DNA of 64,000 bases from Companilactobacillus kimchii DSM 13961 = JCM 10707 (GTDB lineage: Bacteria; Bacillota; Bacilli; Lactobacillales; Lactobacillaceae): assembly GCF_001435445.1 (NCBI RefSeq), contig NZ_AZDH01000026.1, forward strand, positions 64,055-128,054. Direction: 5' to 3'. The position numbers were made by a program, and so were the translations under genes. The notes under the pieces were generated by a model. It saw nothing but the letters and a program-made list of their open reading frames with translations. It did no database searches and was not told the origin of the DNA. Positions 34,816 through 42,726 of the stretch are shown in pieces; the stretch's first letter is position 1, and each line of letters starts with the position of its first letter.

Positions 34816-36156
34816 ATGACACAAATTAAATTTGATGATTCAAAATTGAGCAAGTTCGTTCATGAGAACGAAGTTGGCGAAATGCAAGCTCTTGTTACAG
34901 CTGCTGACGATGAATTACGTAAGGGTACTGGTGCTGGTGCTGACTTCCGTGGTTTCATCGATCTACCTGTCGACTATGACAAGGATGAATTTGCTCGTAT
35001 TAAGAAAGCTGCTAAGAAGATCCAATCAGACTCAGAAGTCTTTGTTGGAATCGGTATTGGTGGTTCATACTTAGGTGCACGTGCTGCAATCGACTTTCTA
35101 AGTTCATCATTCTATAACGTTAAGAATGAAAAGGATGTTCCAGAAGTTTACTTCTGTGGTAACTCAATTTCTCCAAATTACCTAGCTGATCTTCTTGATG
35201 TTATCGGTGACCGTGATTTTAGTATTAACGTTATTTCAAAATCTGGTACAACAACAGAACCTTCAATCGCTTTCCGTATTTTGAAAGCTAAGTTGATTGA
35301 AAAGTATGGTGTTGAAGGTGCTAAGGGCCGTATCTATGCTACAACAGATCGTGCTAAGGGTGCTTTGAAGACAGAATCAGATGCTGAAGGCTACGAAGAA
35401 TTCGTTGTTCCTGATGATATCGGTGGTCGTTTCTCAGTACTTACAGCTGTTGGTCTATTGCCAATTGCCGTTGCTGGTATTGACATCGACAAGTTGATGG
35501 AAGGTGCTGCACAATCACGTGAAGACTACTCATCAGCTGATCTTACAAAGAATGACGCTTACAAGTATGCTGCTTTGAGAAACATCTTGTACCGTAAAGG
35601 ATACACAACAGAATTGCTAGAAAACTACGAACCAAACGTTCAATACTTTGGTGAATGGTGGAAGCAATTGATGGGTGAATCTGAAGGTAAAGATCAAAAG
35701 GGTATCTACCCATCATCAGCTAACTTCTCAACTGACTTGCACTCATTAGGTCAATATATCCAAGAAGGTCGTCGTAACCTTATGGAAACAGTTGTTTTGA
35801 TTGACCAACCAAGACATGATGTTAAGATTCCTGCTGAAAAAGATAACCTTGATGGTTTGAAGTACTTGGAAAACAAGTCAATGGACTTTGTTAACAAGAA
35901 GGCTTACGAAGGTGTTGTTCTTGCACATACTGACGGTGGCGTTCCAGTTATGACAGTTCATATTGAAAAACAAGATGCTTATAACTTAGGTTACTTGATG
36001 TACTTCTTTGAAATTGCTGTTGGTATTTCTGGTTACTTGAACGGTATTAACCCATTCAACCAACCAGGTGTTGAAGCATATAAGAAGAACATGTTTGGTC
36101 TACTTGGCCGTCCTGGTTATGAAGAACTTGGCGAAGAATTAAACAAGAGACTATAA
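34816..36156 (+). CDS. pgi: Glucose-6-phosphate isomerase
   Basis: A 446-residue glycolytic enzyme that interconverts glucose 6-phosphate and fructose 6-phosphate. It has the SIS-type motifs [16 protein letters not shown] and [16 protein letters not shown], the active-site stretch [19 protein letters not shown], and [13 protein letters not shown]. The length matches the short Gram-positive form. A strong TGGAGGAGAG site precedes the ATG, and codon use is strongly biased to a few codons, as for a highly expressed gene. A terminator follows. Confidence 0.97.
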   Translation: MTQIKFDDSKLSKFVHENEVGEMQALVTAADDELRKGTGAGADFRGFIDLPVDYDKDEFARIKKAAKKIQSDSEVFVGIGIGGSYLGARAAIDFLSSSFYNVKNEKDVPEVYFCGNSISPNYLADLLDVIGDRDFSINVISKSGTTTEPSIAFRILKAKLIEKYGVEGAKGRIYATTDRAKGALKTESDAEGYEEFVVPDDIGGRFSVLTAVGLLPIAVAGIDIDKLMEGAAQSREDYSSADLTKNDAYKYAALRNILYRKGYTTELLENYEPNVQYFGEWWKQLMGESEGKDQKGIYPSSANFSTDLHSLGQYIQEGRRNLMETVVLIDQPRHDVKIPAEKDNLDGLKYLENKSMDFVNKKAYEGVVLAHTDGGVPVMTVHIEKQDAYNLGYLMYFFEIAVGISGYLNGINPFNQPGVEAYKKNMFGLLGRPGYEELGEELNKRL

Positions 36157-36175
36157 TTTTATAAATTAACTGTTG

Positions 36176-36206
36176 AGGTGTCCTATATATTAGGACACTT
36201 TTTTTT
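36176..36206 (+). terminator. pgi terminator
   Basis: GTGTCCTA and TAGGACAC form a stem followed by eight T residues. Confidence 0.88.
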
Positions 36207-36210
36207 ATAA

Positions 36211-36246
36211 AAAAATTCCTCATATTTTTAGAATATGAGGAATTTT
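36211..36246 (-). terminator. Terminator of the FGE gene
   Basis: AATTCCTCATATT and AATATGAGGAATT form a perfect stem. On the minus strand it is followed by a run of seven T residues. Confidence 0.85.
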
Positions 36247-36267
36247 GGATTATATTATTATTGAAAA

Positions 36268-37128
36268 TTAAATATCCCTTACAACTCTGAATCCAACATT
36301 GCTACTAGTTGAATTTGCGGTATTTCCGTTTCTTGCACCTAATCTGTATCGGTTGCAGTAAGAGGCATGACAAAGGAATGAACCACCACGCATTGCGTAT
36401 TCGTCTTCACTATATTGATCATTAGAAGACCAAAAATCTTTTCCATTTTTATTTTGAAAATCTTTTAATGGAATTCCACGTTTATTAGAACACCATTCCC
36501 AAACATTTCCTATTACTTGATATAGATCAAAGCTATTTGGCTCAAAGGAATATACAGGAGCTGTGCCAAAGAAACCGTCAGATTTATCATTATTATTAGG
36601 AAAAGATCCTTGCCATGTATTAGCGTGGTATCCTTTATTATCAACAAGTTTATTTCCCCATGGATAAATTAGATCATTATTACCACCGCGAGCTGCATAT
36701 TCCCACTCTGCCTCGGATGGCAATCTTGTTTTTGACCATTTGCAGAAAACCAAAGCATCATTTCTGGAAATATGAACAACAGGGTGGTCCATTAAATCAT
36801 TGATGCTTGATTTAGGCCCATAAGGATGTTTCCAAGATGCTCCCTTTACTATTCTCCACCAAGGAGTATCCGGAACTTTCTGTGCATCAGTATTTTCAGA
36901 ATTTAGTAAACCGTAAAAAACAAAGCCCCATCCAGCTGCCTCAGCCTCTGAGATGTAATTAGTTTCATCAACAAATCTTTTAAAATCTGCATTTGTAATA
37001 GTTGTATCTGTTATGTAAAAATCAGGAATATTTACTTTTGTTCTGGGTTTTTCATGATCCTCTGGAAAACCTTCATTATCTACAGCTCCCATTAAAAAAT
37101 CGTTACCAATAATTTTTTTGAATTCCAT
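36268..37128 (-). CDS. Formylglycine-generating enzyme (SUMF1-type FGE)
   Basis: A 286-residue soluble protein of the FGE-sulfatase family. Near the C-terminus it has RGGSFLCHASYCNRYR, which contains both catalytic cysteines, spaced as in bona fide FGE (human C336/C341). Other conserved parts are SEAEWEYAARGG, YPWGNKL and NVWEWCSN. It should oxidise the cysteine of a CxPSR sulfatase motif to formylglycine, using oxygen. The divergent neighbour encodes just such a sulfatase 155 bp away, a clear enzyme-substrate pair. The start ATG has GAGGATAA upstream. The FGE has no signal peptide, so maturation takes place in the cytoplasm. Confidence 0.92.
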   Translation of the reverse strand: MEFKKIIGNDFLMGAVDNEGFPEDHEKPRTKVNIPDFYITDTTITNADFKRFVDETNYISEAEAAGWGFVFYGLLNSENTDAQKVPDTPWWRIVKGASWKHPYGPKSSINDLMDHPVVHISRNDALVFCKWSKTRLPSEAEWEYAARGGNNDLIYPWGNKLVDNKGYHANTWQGSFPNNNDKSDGFFGTAPVYSFEPNSFDLYQVIGNVWEWCSNKRGIPLKDFQNKNGKDFWSSNDQYSEDEYAMRGGSFLCHASYCNRYRLGARNGNTANSTSSNVGFRVVRDI

Positions 37129-37188
37129 AAATTTATCCTCTTTTCAAATTTTAGAAAGATAATACATCAAAAAAGTATATATCTTAAA

Positions 37189-37202
37189 AAAAGCGTTTTC
37201 AA
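37189..37202. promoter_or_regulatory. cre site between FGE and sulfatase genes
   Basis: On the minus strand TTGAAAACGCTTTT fits the cre core (TGAAAACGCT). It lies just upstream of the sulfatase promoter and about 60 bp before the FGE start, so CcpA could repress one or both. Confidence 0.6.
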
Positions 37203-37208
37203 TCCCCG

Positions 37209-37237
37209 TTGATTTTTTTGATGTAAGTGCATACAAT
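37209..37237 (+). promoter_or_regulatory. Sulfatase gene promoter
   Basis: TTGATT (37209-37214), a 17-bp spacer and TACAAT (37232-37237) lie 46 bp before the start codon. Confidence 0.65.
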
Positions 37238-37283
37238 GAAAAAGTAAGCTTTCTAGTAGGGACTGACAAGAAAGGATTTACAA

Positions 37284-38717
37284 ATGAAAAAAAATATTAT
37301 TTGGATTATAGCTGATCAATGGAGAGCTGATTCAATTGGTTATACTGGGAATAAGGCTGTCGTGACACCTAATCTTGATAGCTTAGCGGAAGATGGAGTG
37401 TCATTTTCCAATGCATTTTGTCAATTGCCCGTTTGTGTTCCTAGTAGATGTTCGTTCTTATCTGGCTGGTATCCGCATACACATGGATATCGAACAATGC
37501 ATTATTTAATGCCTGAATATGAGCCTAATGTACTTAAGACTTTTAAAAATGCCGGTTACTATGTCTACTGGGGTGGAAGAAACGATTTTCTTCGATTGGA
37601 TGCTGACCAAGACAAATATTGTGATGAAAGACATGATAGTTTTGCTGCACAATTTAAAAAAGCAATGAGTCAGGCACATAAAAAGACTAATAAGGACATA
37701 AAACCGGATTATACCTTTTTTAACGGAATTAAGGAGGATATAGATTCACCTGATATTCCTGAATTACAAGCAGCAGAAGATTTCATAAAGAGTTATAGTG
37801 ATGATAAACCGTCATTTATGTATTTAGCTTTAGCATTACCACATCCCCCATATCAGATTGAGAAGAAATGGTATGATATGATTGATCCCAAGAAGATTCC
37901 TGATCCAATTACTTTGACTGATGAAGAAGACGAAAAGAAGCCAAGTATTGAAACAGGTATTAGGAATAATCAAGATATAAAATTGTGGGACAACGATAAA
38001 CTTAAGGATTTAAAGCGAGTTTATTATGCGATGGGAACTAAGCTTGATTATTATATTGGCAAACTTATTGATACCCTAAAAGAAACAGGTCATTATGATG
38101 ATACGACTATTGTTTTTATGGCTGATCATGGTGATTATTCGGGTGATTTTGGTATTTCTGAGAAGAATCAAAACACGTTTGAAGATGTATTGACTAATGT
38201 TCCTTTGATTATAAAGCCGGCAGAAGGTCAAGGTGCTCCGGTATTAAGGAGTACGGATGCCTTGGTTGAATTAATTGACGTTCAAGCTACTCTAATGGGG
38301 ATGAATGGCGTTGAAGAAGATCATACTCAGTTTGGTAAATCTTTGGAACCAGTTATAAATGGTGAAAATGAATTTAGAGCTTATGTATATACAGAGGGTG
38401 GCAGACTTAAAAATGAACCACAAGCATCTGAAAGTGGACATACAAAAGCAAGTCCATATTGGGCAAGATTAAATGAGCAAGCTCAGATGCCACAACATAC
38501 TAAGGCTTTAATGATTCGTGATGATAGATATAAATATATTTATCGCTTATATGAGCAAGATGAGTTTTATGATTTGGAAAAAGATTCATTAGAAAAGAAT
38601 AATGAGATTAATAATATCCAGTATGCAACTATTATTGGAAATATGAAGAACCAATTATTAGAACACATGGTATCAACATCAGACGTAGTCCCAGTAAAAG
38701 AAGATAAAAGATTTTAA
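37284..38717 (+). CDS. Cys-type (formylglycine) sulfatase, cytoplasmic
   Basis: A 477-residue alkaline-phosphatase-superfamily sulfatase. The metal ligands start at Asp11 (IIADQWRAD). The modification motif CVPSRCSFLSG places the formylglycine precursor at Cys51, and the second metal set is in FMADHGDYSGDFG. There is no signal peptide, unlike most exported sulfatases. It should cleave a sulfate ester from an imported small molecule, perhaps a sulfated sugar given the PTS downstream. The substrate is unknown; an arylsulfatase or phosphonate hydrolase activity is possible. AAGAAAGGA precedes the ATG. The neighbouring FGE supplies its activation. Confidence 0.9.
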   Translation: MKKNIIWIIADQWRADSIGYTGNKAVVTPNLDSLAEDGVSFSNAFCQLPVCVPSRCSFLSGWYPHTHGYRTMHYLMPEYEPNVLKTFKNAGYYVYWGGRNDFLRLDADQDKYCDERHDSFAAQFKKAMSQAHKKTNKDIKPDYTFFNGIKEDIDSPDIPELQAAEDFIKSYSDDKPSFMYLALALPHPPYQIEKKWYDMIDPKKIPDPITLTDEEDEKKPSIETGIRNNQDIKLWDNDKLKDLKRVYYAMGTKLDYYIGKLIDTLKETGHYDDTTIVFMADHGDYSGDFGISEKNQNTFEDVLTNVPLIIKPAEGQGAPVLRSTDALVELIDVQATLMGMNGVEEDHTQFGKSLEPVINGENEFRAYVYTEGGRLKNEPQASESGHTKASPYWARLNEQAQMPQHTKALMIRDDRYKYIYRLYEQDEFYDLEKDSLEKNNEINNIQYATIIGNMKNQLLEHMVSTSDVVPVKEDKRF

Positions 38718-38727
38718 AAAGAAAGCC

Positions 38728-38756
38728 TTTACATTTTGAACTGAATAAAATATAAT
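38728..38756 (+). promoter_or_regulatory. Promoter of the antiterminator-PTS operon
   Basis: TTTACA (38728-38733), a 17-bp spacer and a perfect TATAAT (38751-38756) lie upstream of the first RAT sequence. Confidence 0.75.
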
Positions 38757-38776
38757 GACGTTGTTGTAAGAATTCA

Positions 38777-38846
38777 AGAGTAGTTACTGTAGAAGCAGGC
38801 TAGATCTTGTTAGTACGTTTAGTACTTCAGGATTAGTCTGTTTCTT
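38777..38846 (+). promoter_or_regulatory. RAT antiterminator site with overlapping terminator 1
   Basis: The stretch 38777-38808 has the BglG/LicT target pattern: AGTAGTTACTGT, then GAAGCAGGC, then a T-rich end. Its 3' half overlaps a terminator (AAGCAGGCTAGATCTT with AGGATTAGTCTGTTT, then CTTTTT). Binding of the dephospho/phospho-controlled antiterminator should prevent the terminator from folding and allow its own gene to be read. Confidence 0.82.
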
Positions 38847-38876
38847 TTTGTCTACAATTGAAAGGGACGGATTTAA

Positions 38877-39707
38877 ATGAAGATAAAGAAGATACTAAAC
38901 AATAATGCTATTTTTTCTGAAAAGGATCAGCATGAATGTATTTATATTGGTGCTGGGCTTGGATTTCAAAAGCAGGTTGGAGATGATGTTGACGAGGATA
39001 AGATCGAACATGTCTTTGTATTGCAAGAAAAGGGTGTGCTTAGTAAGCTTTCAAATTTAATAGAAACAGTCCCTATAGAATATACTAAGTTAACTGGACA
39101 TATTGTTATACATGCAGAAAAAGTTCTAAATTGTAGATTTACAGAAATGTTATATGTATCACTGTTAGATCATATTTATAATCTTATTCAAATGAATTTA
39201 AAGGGAATTGTAATCCATAATAGAATGTTCTTTGAATTGAAAAGACTATATCCAGAAGAAATGAAGGTATCACTTTGGGCGGTTGATTTAATTAATTTAA
39301 CTTTGAAAAAGAATATTAATTCCGAAGAGGCAGCAAATATAGCTATGCACTTGATAACCTCTAGAATGGATAGTCACGTTAATATTGATGATGTCATTAC
39401 TAATACAAAAAAAATTCACGATATTTTGGGATTAGTTAGGATAACGAATCATGTTAACTTTGATGTAGATTCATTATCATTGGATAGATTTACAATTCAT
39501 CTCAATTTTTTAATGAAGAGAATTGAACTAGGCGAAAGAAAATTAAATGACGAGAATAATATTTTGGTCTACATAAAGGACAAATATAAAGATGCGTATA
39601 GATCAGCAAAAATGATTGAAAATTATTTAGAAACTAAATTAACTGATGATGAATTATTGTATTTAACTTTACACGTTGAAAGATTACTAAAAGAGTATAA
39701 AAAATAG
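38877..39707 (+). CDS. BglG/LicT family transcription antiterminator
   Basis: A 276-residue RNA-binding regulator. The N-terminal CAT domain covers residues 1-55 (MKIKKILNNNAIFSEKD, GAGLGFQKQVGD). Two PRD domains follow, at about 70-165 and 175-275. Their conserved histidines include DHIYNLI and LHVERLL. PTS phosphorylation of the PRDs switches RNA binding on or off. RAT/terminator elements lie before this gene and before the PTS gene that follows, so it is autoregulatory and controls the sugar permease. GAAAGGGACGG precedes the ATG. Confidence 0.93.
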   Translation: MKIKKILNNNAIFSEKDQHECIYIGAGLGFQKQVGDDVDEDKIEHVFVLQEKGVLSKLSNLIETVPIEYTKLTGHIVIHAEKVLNCRFTEMLYVSLLDHIYNLIQMNLKGIVIHNRMFFELKRLYPEEMKVSLWAVDLINLTLKKNINSEEAANIAMHLITSRMDSHVNIDDVITNTKKIHDILGLVRITNHVNFDVDSLSLDRFTIHLNFLMKRIELGERKLNDENNILVYIKDKYKDAYRSAKMIENYLETKLTDDELLYLTLHVERLLKEYKK

Positions 39708-39773
39708 ATTGTTACAGATAAAGCTGGCAAGACTATTAAAGTGTTTTCTTAACTTTGATAGTCTTGTTTTTTG
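39704..39773 (+). promoter_or_regulatory. RAT antiterminator site with overlapping terminator 2
   Basis: The RAT-like AGATTGTTACAG followed by GCTGGCAAGACT (39704-39734) overlaps a strong terminator. The terminator arms are CAAGACTATTAAAG and CTTTGATAGTCTTG (39728-39765), followed by TTTTTTG. It lies directly before the PTS gene, giving a second control point in the operon. Confidence 0.85.
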
Positions 39774-39791
39774 TTAGGAGGATGAATATTT

Positions 39792-41720
39792 ATGGCTTAT
39801 GATACTTTGGCTCAAGATATTCTTGATAACATTGGTGGTAAATCTAATATAAAAAATTTAACACATTGTGTTACAAGATTGCGTTTTGTATTAAAAGATG
39901 AATCTAAAGCAAATACTGAAGTGATAAAGGATATGGACGGAGTGATTACCGTTGTTAAAAGCGGAGGCCAATATCAGGTAGTTATTGGTAATGCTGTAAC
40001 GGATGTCTATAATGCTTTTTTAAAGGTTTCTGGTTTTAATCCAGAGAATTCTGAAACAACAGAACATGAAGAAACAAATGAGAAGAAAAGTATATTAAAT
40101 ACATTTATTGATCTTGTTTCTGGAATATTTACACCAATATTACCGGCTATGATGGCAGCTGGTATGATTAAAGGTTTCAATGCATTATTTTTTGCATTAG
40201 GATTTTATACCAAGACTTCAGGGACATATATAATCCTGCAGTCAGCAGGTGATGCCTTATTTTATTTCTTACCAGTATTTTTAGGTTATACGTCCGCTAA
40301 GAAATTTGGGTTAAAGCCATTTATTGGTATGTTGATGGGAGCAGCTCTAGTATATCCGGATATTGTTGCTGCAACAGTCTCAGGAAAGACTCTAATGACA
40401 TTGTTTGCCGGTTCAGCATTTCAGTCAGCAATCCATATTAAATTTTTAGGCATTCCTGTGATTTTAATGCAATATAAATCCAGCGTTATACCAATTATTG
40501 CCGCAACGTACTTGGCTTCAAAAGTAGAAAAAATTCTTACAAAAGTTATACCAAAAATTGTTGCTACAGCTTTAGTACCATTTTTAACAGTATTGATTTC
40601 GGTTCCATTAACATTTTTGATTGTAGGACCGATTATTACATGGGCCGGTGATTTAGTTGGGAAAGGAATTCTTGCAATTTATCATCTAAGTCCAGTTATA
40701 ACGGGTATGGTGCTAGGCGCATTATGGCCAGTGCTAATTATTTTTGGATTGCATTGGGGCGTTGTTCCAATTACCATGAATAATTTGGCTGTTCTAGGTT
40801 ATGATCCACTTTGGGCAAATGCAATTTATACTCCACTAGCAACGGCTGGGGTTGTTTTAGCAATTATTATTAAAACTAAGAGTAATAAATTGAGAGAGAC
40901 GGCAACTCCCGCCTTTATTTCAGCCATTTTTGGTATTACCGAGCCGGCTATCTATGGTGTCACGTTGCCAAGGAAAAAAGTATTCGCAGGCGGTATGATA
41001 GCAGGCGGCTGTGCAGGTTTAATTTCAGGTATTTTTAGAACAAAAATGTACATAATGGGTGCTACGGGAATCTTCTCAATACCATCCTTTATTGGACCAA
41101 AGGGAATGGATAGTTCCTTTTATGGATATTTAATCGCAATGGTTGTTGCGTTTGTAGTTGGATTTATAGTTACATTTTTCTTTATGTATAAACCAGTTAC
41201 TGATGGTAAAAAAGTTAATAAACAGAGTAATTTTAATGATGATAATCTGGAAAAAGAAAGTGTTCTACCGGTTGGTGCACAAAATATTTTTGACATTTCA
41301 TCACCTCTAAAAGGTAATTTAAAAAAGCTTAGCGATTTGCAAGATGAAGTATTCTCTAAGGGACTATTAGGGAAAGGCTTTGCAGTTACTCCAAAGGATG
41401 GTAAGATTTATGCTCCATTTGATGGAACTGTAGATGTTCTATTTCCAACGAAACATGCTATTGGGCTTGAATCCAATACAGGAGTAAAGTTGATGATTCA
41501 TGTTGGTATGGACACCGTAAATTTGAAAGGTAAATATTTTACTGCTCATGTAAAGCAAGGAGATAGTGTGAAACAAGGTGAGTTACTGCTAGATTTTGAT
41601 GTTCCAAAGATTAAGGAGGCTGGATATGTTGTTGATACTCCGGTCATTGTAACTGATACCAATAAGTATTTAGATGTTGTTCCCGATTTTAAACAGCGAG
41701 AATTACATGTAATTATTTAA
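39792..41720 (+). CDS. Beta-glucoside-family PTS transporter EIIBCA
   Basis: A 642-residue fused permease. The EIIB domain is N-terminal (residues 1-85) with the phosphocysteine in LTHCVTRLRFVL. EIIC spans about 105-460 with eight to ten membrane segments, including FGLHWGVVPI and the substrate loop GITEPAIYGVTLPRKKVF. EIIA is C-terminal (about 500-640, GKGFAVTPKDGKIYAPFDGTV, phosphohistidine in LMIHVGMDTVNL). It imports and phosphorylates a glucoside or disaccharide. Sulfatase, FGE and exporter neighbours suggest that the sugar is sulfated. RBS TAGGAGGATG. Controlled by the RAT switch just upstream. Confidence 0.93.
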   Translation: MAYDTLAQDILDNIGGKSNIKNLTHCVTRLRFVLKDESKANTEVIKDMDGVITVVKSGGQYQVVIGNAVTDVYNAFLKVSGFNPENSETTEHEETNEKKSILNTFIDLVSGIFTPILPAMMAAGMIKGFNALFFALGFYTKTSGTYIILQSAGDALFYFLPVFLGYTSAKKFGLKPFIGMLMGAALVYPDIVAATVSGKTLMTLFAGSAFQSAIHIKFLGIPVILMQYKSSVIPIIAATYLASKVEKILTKVIPKIVATALVPFLTVLISVPLTFLIVGPIITWAGDLVGKGILAIYHLSPVITGMVLGALWPVLIIFGLHWGVVPITMNNLAVLGYDPLWANAIYTPLATAGVVLAIIIKTKSNKLRETATPAFISAIFGITEPAIYGVTLPRKKVFAGGMIAGGCAGLISGIFRTKMYIMGATGIFSIPSFIGPKGMDSSFYGYLIAMVVAFVVGFIVTFFFMYKPVTDGKKVNKQSNFNDDNLEKESVLPVGAQNIFDISSPLKGNLKKLSDLQDEVFSKGLLGKGFAVTPKDGKIYAPFDGTVDVLFPTKHAIGLESNTGVKLMIHVGMDTVNLKGKYFTAHVKQGDSVKQGELLLDFDVPKIKEAGYVVDTPVIVTDTNKYLDVVPDFKQRELHVII

Positions 41721-41741
41721 ATATTGAGGTGGATTAATAAG

Positions 41742-42521
41742 ATGACAAATGCTTTATATGGAATAATTGTTTTGTTTGCTACTATTATTGGTGCCATTAC
41801 AGGTTTGGGTGGTGGAGTGATTATAAAACCATTATTTGATTTGGTAGCTCGAGACTCCGCAACCGTTATTGGACTGTATTCTGCTATGGCCGTCTTTACT
41901 ATGAGTATTGTTTCAATAACCAAACAAAAAAGAAATGGATTTAGATTTGATAAGAAAACTGTCGGATATGTATCGCTTGGATCCATTTTTGGTGGATTAG
42001 TTGGAGAAGGCATTTTTGATTTTTGTACAAAAAGCTTATCCAATAATTACGTTAAAGTAATACAAAATGCTCTTTTACTAATTACTTTGGTTTTTATAAT
42101 AGTGTATGGTATAAATCAAAAAAAAGTAGTTAGTAAAGAATTGAGAAATCCATTTGTAATCTTTTTAGTAGGATTGATATTAGGTTTGGTTTCTGTATTT
42201 ATGGGAATTGGTGGAGGACCATTAAACGTTGCAATGTTCATGATTCTTTTCTCATTTTTTATGAAAGAATCCACAGTTTATTCGATAGTAACCATATTTT
42301 TTGCCCAACTATCAAAACTAATGTTGAATTTTATATCTGGTACTTACTCGCTTATTGATTGGAGGTCGACCATCGTTATAGTTATTGTTGCAATTGTGGG
42401 TGGATATATTGGAACATTAATCAATCAAAGATTATCGAATAAAATAGTAAATAATATATATAATGTTTTGATGATTGCACTAAGTTTTGTCGCTGTGCTT
42501 AATATATATCAGGCATTATAA
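41742..42521 (+). CDS. TauE/SafE family anion (sulfite/sulfate) exporter
   Basis: A 259-residue membrane protein with about seven to eight helices. It has two TauE/SafE repeats, the first with TGLGGGVIIKPLFDL and the second with MGIGGGPLNVAMFMI. The family moves sulfite, sulfoacetate or related anions across the membrane. Here it follows the PTS by 21 bp and belongs to the sulfatase cluster, so export of the released sulfate is the natural reading. A TTG at 41724 is in frame, but GAGGTGG fits the ATG at 41742. A terminator follows. Confidence 0.88.
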   Translation: MTNALYGIIVLFATIIGAITGLGGGVIIKPLFDLVARDSATVIGLYSAMAVFTMSIVSITKQKRNGFRFDKKTVGYVSLGSIFGGLVGEGIFDFCTKSLSNNYVKVIQNALLLITLVFIIVYGINQKKVVSKELRNPFVIFLVGLILGLVSVFMGIGGGPLNVAMFMILFSFFMKESTVYSIVTIFFAQLSKLMLNFISGTYSLIDWRSTIVIVIVAIVGGYIGTLINQRLSNKIVNNIYNVLMIALSFVAVLNIYQAL

Positions 42522-42553
42522 GACATTTAAAAATTATTAGTAAGTTGAAACTG

Positions 42554-42589
42554 AAAAGACATTATCCTGATAGGGATGATGTCTTTTGC
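42554..42589 (+). terminator. Terminator after the exporter gene
   Basis: AAAAGACATTATCC and GGGATGATGTCTTTT form the stem, followed by GCTTT. It closes the antiterminator-PTS-exporter operon. Confidence 0.8.
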
Positions 42590-42653
42590 TTTAAATATTG
42601 CTTACCAGAATCTTAGAATGAAGAATTCTTTATTAATTCATTTAGCATAGCTT

Positions 42654-42667
42654 TGAAATCGGTTTCG
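42654..42667 (+). promoter_or_regulatory. cre-like site upstream of levR
   Basis: TGAAATCGGTTTCG matches 13 of 14 positions of the cre consensus, 60 bp before the LevR-type regulator start. Glucose repression of this regulator would repress the sigma-54 PTS operon indirectly. Confidence 0.5.
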
Positions 42668-42726
42668 CGGATGGTAATATTAGTGTGCATAAAAAATGTA
42701 TAGTGTGATTAATTATGGAGGATTAA

